Positions 34,668-42,195 of a DNA stretch of 58,680 nt are shown in pieces (position 1 is the first letter of the stretch; each line of letters opens with the position of its first letter). The stretch comes from JANNFX01 sp031380225 (GTDB lineage: Bacteria; Pseudomonadota; Alphaproteobacteria; Rhizobiales; Hyphomicrobiaceae): assembly GCA_031380225.1 (NCBI GenBank), contig JANNFX010000271.1, positions 1 to 58,680 of the forward strand, written 5' to 3'. The notes beneath the pieces were generated by a model. It saw only the letters and a list, made by a program, of their open reading frames with translations, ran no database searches and had not been told where the DNA came from. Made by a program: the position numbers and the translations under genes.

Positions 34668-34751
34668 CCAGGCAGCGCGGTATCGACGGCACGCCGGAAA
34701 TTGATGGATGACCAGCGAAGCCGGCAACAAACGAAAAGGATCGAAGACGCG

Positions 34752-35360
34752 ATGGATAAATTCACGACCCTGACCGGTGTTGCGGCGCCCCTGAGCCTGC
34801 GCAATATCGACACCGACATGATCATTCCGAAGCAGTTCTTGAAGACCATCAAGCGCACCGGTCTTGGCAAGTCGCTGTTTTTCGAAATGCGTTACGATCC
34901 AGCGACCACGAAAGAAATCCCGGATTTTGTATTGAACAAACCGCAGTACCGGGCAGCGCAAATTCTGGTCACCGGCGAAAACTTCGGTTGTGGATCGTCG
35001 CGCGAGCACGCGCCGTGGGCGTTGTTGGATTTCGGCATCCGCTGCGTAATCGCGCCGAGCTTCGCCGATATTTTTTATAACAACTGCTTCCAGAACGGCA
35101 TTCTGCCGGTGGTGCTGCCGCAAGCCGATGTCGACAAACTGTTGGATGACGCGAACCGCGGCGCCAACGCGACATTGACGGTCAACTTGCACAGCCAAGA
35201 AATCCGCGGCCCCGATGGCGGCGTCATCAAATTCGACATCGATCCGTTCAAAAAACACTGCCTCTTGAACGGCCTCGACAACATCGGGCTGACGCTCGAG
35301 AAAGAAAAATCGATTACGGCGTATGAGAAAAAGGCCACCGGCGACCGGCCGTGGCTGTGA
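34752..35360 (+). CDS. leuD: 3-isopropylmalate dehydratase small subunit
   Basis: With LeuC, isomerises 2- to 3-isopropylmalate in leucine synthesis. Signatures: RNIDTDMIIPKQFL, ENFGCGSSREHAPWALLDFG and FADIFYNNCFQNGILPV. 202 residues from the ATG at 34752 (MDKFTT). The frame continues up to 34701 without a Shine-Dalgarno. leuC and leuB are not adjacent, which is common in this order. Confidence 0.95.
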   Translation: MDKFTTLTGVAAPLSLRNIDTDMIIPKQFLKTIKRTGLGKSLFFEMRYDPATTKEIPDFVLNKPQYRAAQILVTGENFGCGSSREHAPWALLDFGIRCVIAPSFADIFYNNCFQNGILPVVLPQADVDKLLDDANRGANATLTVNLHSQEIRGPDGGVIKFDIDPFKKHCLLNGLDNIGLTLEKEKSITAYEKKATGDRPWL

Positions 35361-35365
35361 GGGCT

Positions 35366-35680
35366 CTAACTCCGCCGTTCCAGCTTTGTGGAGGGGTCGC
35401 GCGAGGTGTGAAATACTGCGACGATCTCAGCCCTTACTTTGGCGTCAGGCATCGGCACCAATTGGTAGATGATGAGTAGTGGTAAGCCTCTTACCACGCA
35501 TTCATACGTTCTCGTTTCTCGATCGAATCGCGCCGCACGCGGAAAAGTCGAAATATCGAGCACGGCGCTGTCCACGCGCGTCGCAATAGTGGCCGCGCCC
35601 TGAGCGCTTTGCGTGGCGACGTAGGTCAGGATGCCATCGAGATCGTGAAGTGCTGCGGCCGTCCAGACGACGGGCGTCAT
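35366..35680 (-). CDS. RelE/ParE-family toxin
   Basis: A 104-residue ParE-like toxin: VWTAAALHDLDGILTYVA, FPRAARFDRETRTYEC and the C-terminal VVAVFHTSRDP segment (bulky hydrophobic plus basic residues at the expected ends). It overlaps the antitoxin gene by ATGA (35677-35680), antitoxin first, the normal parDE order. It converges with leuD, 5 bases from its stop. Confidence 0.85.
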   Translation of the reverse strand: MTPVVWTAAALHDLDGILTYVATQSAQGAATIATRVDSAVLDISTFPRAARFDRETRTYECVVRGLPLLIIYQLVPMPDAKVRAEIVAVFHTSRDPSTKLERRS

Positions 35681-35913
35681 AGATTCGGATTAAACCGGCG
35701 TAACAGCGTGTCCACGTCAGCCGAACTGATGAATTCGCGCGGGGTGGCAAGCCGCTCTTTCAATTCGCTGCGCTGTGCGTCCGTCATGCGAGAAGTGCGC
35801 AAGCTATCGACGCGGAATTTCAACTCATCGAGCACGTCCGCCTGCGCCTCCTCCGGCAAGTCACGCAGCGTTTCGGCCAAATCAGCCAATTTGCGTTCAA
35901 CACCTGTATCCAT
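35677..35913 (-). CDS. Antitoxin of the ParE-type module
   Basis: A 78-residue charged, helical protein (LADLAETLRDLPEEAQADVL) encoded just upstream of the ParE-like toxin with a 4-base overlap. No clear ribbon-helix-helix motif; by position and size it is the antitoxin. The ATG at 35913 (MDTGVER) is preceded by AAGGGC; an in-frame extension to 35955 is unlikely. Confidence 0.78.
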   Translation of the reverse strand: MDTGVERKLADLAETLRDLPEEAQADVLDELKFRVDSLRTSRMTDAQRSELKERLATPREFISSADVDTLLRRFNPNL

Positions 35914-36059
35914 GTGCAGGCCCTTATTTTTCCAAAAACGCTGTTTTTGCTTCACGGAACATAATAAGAACTTTTCTTCTTAGGATCCAGTAAAAATTAA
36001 TGGTCAAGGTCTACCGACTCGAACTACGCTCTGTGCAATTTATTCTCAAGGCAAATCCA

Positions 36060-36365
36060 ATGCATAGTTGGCCCATCCACATCCCGGTTCGGACGACGAG
36101 AAGCAAAGACATTCGGAAACAGCAATCGGTTCAAAATTTGAATCGAACTGCTGCAATTCTAGAGCGCTTTATCAACGAAAAATTCGAAAGCGAACCGTCG
36201 GACAGCGTCCTACAGTTTTTTCATCAGACCCTGGCTAGGGAACTCGGAGTTGATGCCGAGACTGTCCGTCGATGTTTGGAGTCTGTGAGCGGCGGGTCGA
36301 ATGGTATTACAATTTTGAAGGGTGATTTGGATCGCGCAGGTGCTCGCGCATTCCGTCACTCCTGA
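36060..36365 (+). CDS. Hypothetical protein, possible helix-turn-helix
   Basis: About 101 residues with a helical core (AAILERFINEKFESEPSD, FFHQTLARELGVDAETVRRC) in which LARELGVDAETVRR resembles a helix-turn-helix. It stands between the toxin module and fhcC, is visibly AT-richer in its first half than neighbours, and has no family I can name. AAGG precedes the ATG at 36060; the ATG at 36000 is an alternative. Its end overlaps the fhcC stop by 10 bases. Confidence 0.5.
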   Translation: MHSWPIHIPVRTTRSKDIRKQQSVQNLNRTAAILERFINEKFESEPSDSVLQFFHQTLARELGVDAETVRRCLESVSGGSNGITILKGDLDRAGARAFRHS

Positions 36366-37180
36366 CCCACCAATAAAATCTCACCCTTGCCAGCCGTCGA
36401 GAGATCGCCCGCATAACGGCGGACCATCGGTGGCAAGGGCTTCGGCGCCAGCGTGCCCAGTAACTCGATCATGGAGCGCGAGAAAATGCGCAGAATAGTC
36501 AGATCATGACGCCCGCAATCTGCGAAGGTGGCTGGCATGGCTTCGATCTTCGGCGCGATCAGTGTGCCGCGGCGTAGCAGAGAGCCAGGTGACGCGCCAA
36601 AGCCGGTCTCACTCCATAGAGTGCCGCCTAACATGCGGGAGCCGGCCTGCGCGCCAAAGCTGCCGCGTGCGATAATGGTACCGCGGCGCATGCGATCGCC
36701 GGCGCGCTCACCAACATCGCCATCGACGACGATAGTGCCGCCGGCCATGCCGTTCTTTTCGCCGGTCAGAACTCCACCGGCAAAGTCTCCAACTGATTTT
36801 TTGACAGTGATGATGCCGCCCTTCATGCCAGCGCCAAGATAAGCGCCAGCTGAGCCGCGAATTTCCATACGGCCGCGTTTCATATTGCGGCCAGCGTGGG
36901 CGCCGGTGTCGCCGTCGACAATGATACTACCGCCATCGAGGTCTTCGCCGAGGCCTTCGGCGAGCGCATTGGTGCCTGTAAACTCTATCAATCCGGTCGC
37001 ACCATCGAGTGCGCCGCTGACGTCAAACACGTCGCCGGCGCGCGCCTGGTCGCGATCTTTGCCGACAACGAGTTGCGCAATTTCAAGGTTCGACAGGCCG
37101 GCGAGTTTGCCTGGCGTCAGCCCCGAGAGATCGAGACGGCCCGGCTTTCCATCGCGCAGCTTGAATGACAACAGGCTCAT
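36356..37180 (-). CDS. fhcC: Formyltransferase/hydrolase complex subunit C
   Basis: Homologue of formylmethanofuran dehydrogenase subunit C. Most of the 274 residues are a right-handed beta-helix of GxGxxG-type repeats (GGIITVKKSVGDFAGGVLTG, GGTIVVDGDVGERAG, RGTIIARGSFGAQAG), which in the crystal structure carries methanofuran's polyglutamate chain between active sites. Last gene of fhcBADC; 96 bases with an inverted repeat separate it from fhcD. GGAACC is 7-8 bases upstream of the ATG. Confidence 0.95.
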   Translation of the reverse strand: MSLLSFKLRDGKPGRLDLSGLTPGKLAGLSNLEIAQLVVGKDRDQARAGDVFDVSGALDGATGLIEFTGTNALAEGLGEDLDGGSIIVDGDTGAHAGRNMKRGRMEIRGSAGAYLGAGMKGGIITVKKSVGDFAGGVLTGEKNGMAGGTIVVDGDVGERAGDRMRRGTIIARGSFGAQAGSRMLGGTLWSETGFGASPGSLLRRGTLIAPKIEAMPATFADCGRHDLTILRIFSRSMIELLGTLAPKPLPPMVRRYAGDLSTAGKGEILLVGQE

Positions 37181-37206
37181 AATCGGGTTCCGTTTTGTTC
37201 GATACC

Positions 37207-37272
37207 GGGGTCAGACCCCGGACACTTCTCTTCGGTATTCTGCGTAAACTTTCTTGTGCGGGGTCTGACCCC
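37207..37272. repeat. Inverted repeat inside the fhc operon (fhcD-fhcC spacer)
   Basis: GGGGTCAGACCCC (37207-37219) and GGGGTCTGACCCC (37260-37272) are perfect reverse complements, and each is itself close to a palindrome. Between them lie 40 bases. In the mRNA this would form a long hairpin just after the fhcD stop (37277), able to slow exonucleases or partly terminate before fhcC. There is no U-tract. Confidence 0.85.
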
Positions 37273-37276
37273 ACGG

Positions 37277-38191
37277 TTAGATCAGATCTTTCAAGTGATA
37301 GTGGTGCTGGCCGAGTTTGCCGCCGTAGTTGCCGGCCGAGACGCGCGTCACGCCCTTGCTGGCGCCGATCGCAGTCACGGCTTTGAGGCCAGCGGTCATG
37401 GCGGCGGCGACGGCTTTCGACGTCAGGCCATCGATAACGATTTCCAACACCGCGATCGTGTCATCGCTGAGTTCAGATTTGACGGCGCCACGCAACACGG
37501 GTGCGAAGGCTTCGTTGGTTGACGCGACTGCGCCTTTATACTTCGAGCCGACTTTGGAGCCTGAACGCACGATGCCGCCAGGGAACGGCGTGATGACGTC
37601 CGGCACTTTGGCGATGGCTGCGACGGCGGCTTCCGTGGTTTCAAGGAGGCCAGCGCGGTCGCGGCCGATGATGAGAAGATTGCCACCGCCGACTGCGTCG
37701 GTCGTCAAGCCAGCTTTGTCTTCAATGACGAACTCGCCGTCCATGGTGGGCACGCGCCAATAGCGGCGCTTGCCGAGTTTCTTAGCCGTCTGCCAGCCAT
37801 CGCCGAAAAAGCGCGGGCCTGACGAGAGTGCAATTTTCTTCGGGCTATCGAGGCCGTTATAGCAGGCCGACCCCGGTGAGGTCAGAACGCACTGCCCAAC
37901 GCGGTTTTTCAACTGCGGCCCGAGACTGTCTGGCGAGAAGCCGAACAGCAATACACGCACGCCGGGTCGGCCGTCTGGTGTATCCGTAGTCGAGACTTCG
38001 CAATCGATGCCACATTCGGCACCGCAGCCGATCACGGACGTGCCGAAGCCGGTCATCACCTGGGCCGCGATCATCGCCCACTTGGCGGTGTCAGCGGTGA
38101 TAACGAGACCTGTGCCGCTCATGCCGAAGGCTTCGGCGAAAGTGTCGTCGATCGTGATTCCGTTGACAGTTTTTGCAACTGGAGTGGTCAT
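37277..38191 (-). CDS. fhcD: Formylmethanofuran:tetrahydromethanopterin N-formyltransferase
   Basis: Transfers the formyl group between tetrahydromethanopterin and methanofuran in the Fhc complex. A 304-residue protein with the conserved N-terminus ITIDDTFAEAF, GFGTSVIGCGAECGIDCE and the GSKVGSKYKG loop. The ATG at 38191 overlaps the fhcA stop (ATGA), so it is coupled to fhcA; the ORF extends 14 codons further up inside fhcA without support. Confidence 0.95.
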   Translation of the reverse strand: MTTPVAKTVNGITIDDTFAEAFGMSGTGLVITADTAKWAMIAAQVMTGFGTSVIGCGAECGIDCEVSTTDTPDGRPGVRVLLFGFSPDSLGPQLKNRVGQCVLTSPGSACYNGLDSPKKIALSSGPRFFGDGWQTAKKLGKRRYWRVPTMDGEFVIEDKAGLTTDAVGGGNLLIIGRDRAGLLETTEAAVAAIAKVPDVITPFPGGIVRSGSKVGSKYKGAVASTNEAFAPVLRGAVKSELSDDTIAVLEIVIDGLTSKAVAAAMTAGLKAVTAIGASKGVTRVSAGNYGGKLGQHHYHLKDLI

Positions 38192-39876
38192 GCTACGCGC
38201 GCCTTTGTCGGTTGCACAATCACGCAGCCGCATTCGCCGCCGGTATGGCCGCAGTTGCTGGCGACGATCTCGTCATCGGAAATGCGGAAGTTGTCCATCT
38301 GCACAGTGTGGTACTTATCAAAGTACTCTTTGAGGTGCTTCTCGATGCCCTTGTCGTATTGCGGCCGCGCGACGTGCGTTGCGCCGGCGACAACCTTCAC
38401 GACCTTGCCGTTGCGCACAATCAGATTGCCGTTCTTGAATACAAACAGCGGCGTCTGGAACATGGCTTCCCGGTTGTCGAGGTTCTCATAAACTGTGATG
38501 TCGGCGGAAGCGCCAGCACCCAGATGCCCGCGATCCATGAGACCGAGGCTCTTCGCCGGACCAGCGCGCGTCATGATCGCGATTTCGTAGAGCGAATATT
38601 CACGGTCAAGTGAGCCGAGCAAACACTGCTTTTGCGCTTCCGGATGGATCGTGCGCAGCATTTCCTTGCGGAACGTCTTGTCCATCAACAGCCGGATCAA
38701 GTGCGGATAATAGTAGAATGGCGCACCGTTGGGATGGTCGGTGGTCAAGAAGATCCGCCATGGATCGTCAATCAACAAGAACAGCTCAAGGCCGATGGCC
38801 CACTGCAGCGCGTTGACAAAGCTCTGGTCGCGATACTTCATCGGCACCACGCCGCAGCCATTGTCGCATTCGATGTCCATGATCACCCACTTCTTGGGGT
38901 TGGCGGACGCCGTATTCCCGTATTGCCGCATGCTGTCGCCGGATGCGGTGCAGGTCTGGCCGAACAGCACCTGGCCAACGTCAATCGAGATATTCTTATG
39001 CTGGTTTAGAAGCTCGGCGATGCGTGGCGCACCCGACGAGAATTTCATGTCGCCCTCAGTTCCGTAGCTATGGAACTGCAAGTGCGTCAGATGGATCGGC
39101 AAACCTTCGGCAGCCTTGATGGTGGCGAGTGTCGTCTCATCATTACCAGGTGTGCCAAGGTTGCAGCCGTGAATGTGGACAGGATGTGTGACACCCAATT
39201 CCTTCATGCCGCGCGCTAGAGTGAGAATGATATCGCGAGGCGTGATGTCATAGTGGGTATGTTTCTCGTCGAGGTCCAAGCGTCGTTGATTGAACTTGAA
39301 GGCACTAATCCCACCGGGATTGACGATCTTGACCGCCAACGCTTGGGCTGCGTGCATGGTCCAGCCGATGTAGTCTTTGATAAAACTCATGTCCTTCTTG
39401 GATGCGAGTGCGCGCAAGAAGAAGTCGTCGTTGCCGAGCATCACGAACGCGCCCTTGTCGATCATGGGCGTGTCGCCCATTTCAAGGTGCGCCTGGCGCG
39501 CGTTGGCGGGCAACATGGCCGGTTCGAAGGCCGCGGTGTAGCCCATCTCGGCGTAGCGATAGCCTGTTGTCATGGTGGATGGCACAGCATGGCCGCAGCC
39601 CGAGCGTTCGAGATCAGTGCGCGCGACTTCCTTACCGAGATGGTCTTCCGGCATCAGCATGCGGGCGATGGTGACTTTACCGCCGCCGATATGAGAATGC
39701 GGATCGATGGCGCCGGCCATGACCACGCGGCCTTTGAGGTTGAATTCCTCATCGGGCTTGGTGCCGGCTGGTGGCGCGGCGACGATGCGGCCGTCACGGG
39801 CATAGATATCGCGCACCTCGCCATTGACCCCGTTCATGGGGTCATAGACGGTTCCGCCGGTGAATTTGATCAGCAT
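38188..39876 (-). CDS. fhcA: Formyltransferase/hydrolase complex subunit A
   Basis: Amidohydrolase-fold homologue of formylmethanofuran dehydrogenase subunit A; hydrolyses formyl-methanofuran to formate and methanofuran. The metal-binding HxH is H60/H62 in AIDPHSHIGGG, with further metal ligands in VHIHGCNLG and LTHLQFHSYG and an aspartate near TTDHPNGAPF. 562 residues, as in Methylobacterium. It follows fhcB after 22 bases. Confidence 0.96.
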   Translation of the reverse strand: MLIKFTGGTVYDPMNGVNGEVRDIYARDGRIVAAPPAGTKPDEEFNLKGRVVMAGAIDPHSHIGGGKVTIARMLMPEDHLGKEVARTDLERSGCGHAVPSTMTTGYRYAEMGYTAAFEPAMLPANARQAHLEMGDTPMIDKGAFVMLGNDDFFLRALASKKDMSFIKDYIGWTMHAAQALAVKIVNPGGISAFKFNQRRLDLDEKHTHYDITPRDIILTLARGMKELGVTHPVHIHGCNLGTPGNDETTLATIKAAEGLPIHLTHLQFHSYGTEGDMKFSSGAPRIAELLNQHKNISIDVGQVLFGQTCTASGDSMRQYGNTASANPKKWVIMDIECDNGCGVVPMKYRDQSFVNALQWAIGLELFLLIDDPWRIFLTTDHPNGAPFYYYPHLIRLLMDKTFRKEMLRTIHPEAQKQCLLGSLDREYSLYEIAIMTRAGPAKSLGLMDRGHLGAGASADITVYENLDNREAMFQTPLFVFKNGNLIVRNGKVVKVVAGATHVARPQYDKGIEKHLKEYFDKYHTVQMDNFRISDDEIVASNCGHTGGECGCVIVQPTKARVA

Positions 39877-39898
39877 TTTTTCAGGACCTGCGGTGGGG

Positions 39899-41188
39899 TT
39901 AAAGAGCGAGCTCGATGGCGGCGAGAATGTCCGCCGCGCGCGGGAGGGTTGAGCGCTTCAAGTTTCGAAGTGGCAGCGAGACGACGTTATCGCAACGGAC
40001 GATCCGTCCGGCATGATCGGCGCCGGGCGTGCCAACCGGGATATGAACCGCAGGCGTGCCGGCGAACTTAACACCCGGTGTGCCGAGCAGAATAAGCGGA
40101 ACAGTCGTTGCCGGCGGGCCGAGGTCAGGCGTGAACGATGAGATCCACACTAACGCGTCGCCTTCGCCAGTCGCCAGCATTTTCGGGATCACGTAGCGTA
40201 GCGGGTCGTAGTCGGGCTTGCCGCTGGCGAAGCTGACGCGGAGTGGATAGCCGCTTTGCCATGAGCATACTGCACCAGCCGAGACCGCACCTTCATTGCC
40301 GCCGAGCGATAAGCACGCAAAGCGGCCGGTGACGTTCAACTCTTTGACCAATTCAGACACCAGTCCGACGGTTAATTCGGCGTGCGGGAAAGCCAGGCTC
40401 GGCGGCGCCCAAACCATGACGCCATAGCTGGCCTTGCGGCAGCGTTCGGCGAGCGCCTTGATGTCGGCCATCGGCACGCCGGCAACCTGATCGACAGCGA
40501 GCGGCGTGCCCTTGAGGTCGGATTTCATTGCCGCAAGCACGGCGCTGACCTCATCGAGCGGGCACGGAATCGAGACGATCTCGCCAATACGGCTGCCTTT
40601 AACGCCGGACTGGTCGAGGCCTTTACCTAGAAATACGACAGTACGCTTTGCTGGCGTTTCTGACAGCATCGATGTTTCGACGTTGACGATGCGTTCGAAA
40701 AATCGCGGGTGCAGTGCATGCAGATCGCTGCCAACAACAATGATGAGATCGGCGCGATTGCGGGCTTCGGTCAGCGTGGTCATGAACCAGCCCTGCGACT
40801 GCAAAACCTTGAAATTGCGGTATTGACCTTCTGACAGAGCGTGGTCGACGACGCCGCCAGATTTATCGGCTAGCGCCATAACCGCACGTAGTCCGTCGAC
40901 GTCGGTGCCGAGCCCGCCGTACATCGGCAATTTGGCGCCCTTGATCAGGCTCGCAGCAACACGTATCGCTTCCGGTAGGCTGACCGGCTTGCCAGCGACC
41001 GTGGGTTCATTCCCAGAGTTTGAGACTTGCCGTTCAAAGCCGGCTACGGCCTTATCGCAACCATTCTTCAAGACTTTCAAGCCATTGGGTCCGCTCGATA
41101 TTTCAAGGTCGTCGCACAAAATCCCGCAAAACGGACAGGCGACGCTGGTCTCGACCGTGGTGGCCGAAGTTGGAGATGTGGTGGTCAT
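39899..41188 (-). CDS. fhcB: Formyltransferase/hydrolase complex subunit B
   Basis: Homologue of the molybdopterin-bearing subunit B of formylmethanofuran dehydrogenase, catalytically retired in methylotrophs and serving as scaffold. Cysteines C18, C21 and C25 (ACPFCGILCDD) mark the old Fe-S region; the MGD-binding fold follows. I take the ATG at 41188 (MTTTSPT) as start; the frame is open to 41380 and starts at 41248 and 41257 are also possible. First gene of the fhcBADC operon. Confidence 0.93.
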   Translation of the reverse strand: MTTTSPTSATTVETSVACPFCGILCDDLEISSGPNGLKVLKNGCDKAVAGFERQVSNSGNEPTVAGKPVSLPEAIRVAASLIKGAKLPMYGGLGTDVDGLRAVMALADKSGGVVDHALSEGQYRNFKVLQSQGWFMTTLTEARNRADLIIVVGSDLHALHPRFFERIVNVETSMLSETPAKRTVVFLGKGLDQSGVKGSRIGEIVSIPCPLDEVSAVLAAMKSDLKGTPLAVDQVAGVPMADIKALAERCRKASYGVMVWAPPSLAFPHAELTVGLVSELVKELNVTGRFACLSLGGNEGAVSAGAVCSWQSGYPLRVSFASGKPDYDPLRYVIPKMLATGEGDALVWISSFTPDLGPPATTVPLILLGTPGVKFAGTPAVHIPVGTPGADHAGRIVRCDNVVSLPLRNLKRSTLPRAADILAAIELAL

Positions 41189-41309
41189 GCCGAGGTTAAC
41201 GCTCCTGGAGCCAATGCGGGGGGCATCGACTTTGGTCTTAGGGTTCATCCAAAGCATGGCGACCGCTTCGGCACAATATCGATCGGTCGTGATGGCGCTA
41301 TAGCGTCGA

Positions 41310-41346
41310 AATTGCGCATCCAATTGTGCGGCGCAACTCAATTGTG
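41310..41346. promoter_or_regulatory. Candidate regulatory repeats in the fhcB/mxaD-like divergent region
   Basis: CAATTGTG occurs twice as a direct repeat (41321-41328 and 41339-41346; 18 bases apart), and the first lies in TTGCGCAT-C-CAATTGTGCG, which matches 18 of 19 positions with a sequence at 31817-31835 upstream of the GyrI-like gene. The position, in the 244 bases between divergent fhcB and the MxaD-like gene, suits an operator. No promoter boxes could be assigned with confidence. Confidence 0.35.
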
Positions 41347-41432
41347 ATCTGCCATTTTGCGGCGAACAGCGCCGTGACAACGCCCTGTTCGGCGGCTACA
41401 ACGCACGCGCCTTTAACGAGAGGAAATACAGA

Positions 41433-41969
41433 ATGCTGCTCAAAGTCTTGAGTTTGGTTGCCGCTGCAGTGGTCGTGTTGATGCCAGTGAGCGCGTCTGC
41501 TCACGGTCCGACCCGTCAGAAAGTCGTCGAAACAGTTGAAATCAATGCGCCGGTTGACAAGGTTTGGGCAGTGATCGGCAACTTTCAAGATATGAGCTGG
41601 CATCCGGCCTTCGTCAAAACTGAAGGCACCGGTGGCAACGATGTTGGCGCAACGCGCGTGCTAACCTTAAAAGACGGCGGTACGATCAATGAAAAGCTGG
41701 TCAAGTACGACGCTGAAAAGAAGACGCTGCAGTATGAAATCACCGAAGTCGATGTAAAAGTCGTGCCGGTCACTGGCTATGAGGCCTGGTTCACCGTCAA
41801 AGGCGAAGGCGACAAGTCGACAGTTGAATGGAAGTCGAAGTTCTATCGCGGCTTCGTCAATAATGACCCGCCGCCGGAATTGAATGATGATGCCGCCGTT
41901 GCGGCTATTACCGGCGTCTTCAAAGCCGGCATGGAAGCGCTGAAGAAGAAGATTGAAGGCGGTGGTTGA
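41433..41969 (+). CDS. Secreted SRPBCC-fold protein, MxaD-like
   Basis: A 178-residue protein with a signal peptide (LSLVAAAVVVLMPVSASA) and a START/SRPBCC hydrophobic-cavity domain (VEINAPVDKVWAVIGNFQDM, then SWHPA, with the final long helix at FKAGMEALKKKI). MxaD, a periplasmic protein aiding electron transfer from methanol dehydrogenase to cytochrome cL, has this fold and secretion signal; the fhc context supports a C1-metabolism link but no methanol dehydrogenase is in the window. GAGGAAA sits 7 bases upstream of the ATG. An intrinsic terminator follows. Confidence 0.78.
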   Translation: MLLKVLSLVAAAVVVLMPVSASAHGPTRQKVVETVEINAPVDKVWAVIGNFQDMSWHPAFVKTEGTGGNDVGATRVLTLKDGGTINEKLVKYDAEKKTLQYEITEVDVKVVPVTGYEAWFTVKGEGDKSTVEWKSKFYRGFVNNDPPPELNDDAAVAAITGVFKAGMEALKKKIEGGG

Positions 41970-42015
41970 GGCGATCTAAAGCGCTTAACCGGATGATTTA
42001 GTCTTGTGAGATTTG

Positions 42016-42044
42016 ACGGGTGGCGCCTCGCCACCCGTTTTTTT
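42016..42044 (+). terminator. Intrinsic terminator after the MxaD-like gene
   Basis: ACGGGTGGCG (42016-42025) pairs perfectly with CGCCACCCGT (42029-42038) over a 3-base loop and is followed by seven T residues. A strong rho-independent terminator for the mxaD-like transcript. Confidence 0.93.
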
Positions 42045-42195
42045 GTATCAAGATCTGGGAAGCCAGATTGAGCCTGCTGAGGGTGGTGTGTTGCCAAATT
42101 GTGTGCCCGCTGGCTCGTCAAGGCATGCGGCCAAACCAGCATAGCGCGCTTGCGTGCCCGTGACATCGACCGCCGAACCCGCTATCCGACGGCAC

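Noticed and set aside
34554..35258. Reverse-strand frame of 234 codons over leuD
   Set aside because: leuD motifs are clear on the forward strand and the reverse frame has no family features.
37201..37276. Inverted repeat before fhcC as an intrinsic terminator
   Set aside because: The stem is strong but no T-run follows on the coding strand and fhcC is required for the complex, so I list it only as a hairpin.
39253..40071. 272-codon forward frame over fhcA/fhcB
   Set aside because: Antisense to two confidently identified genes, with repetitive His/Ala/Gly composition typical of shadows.
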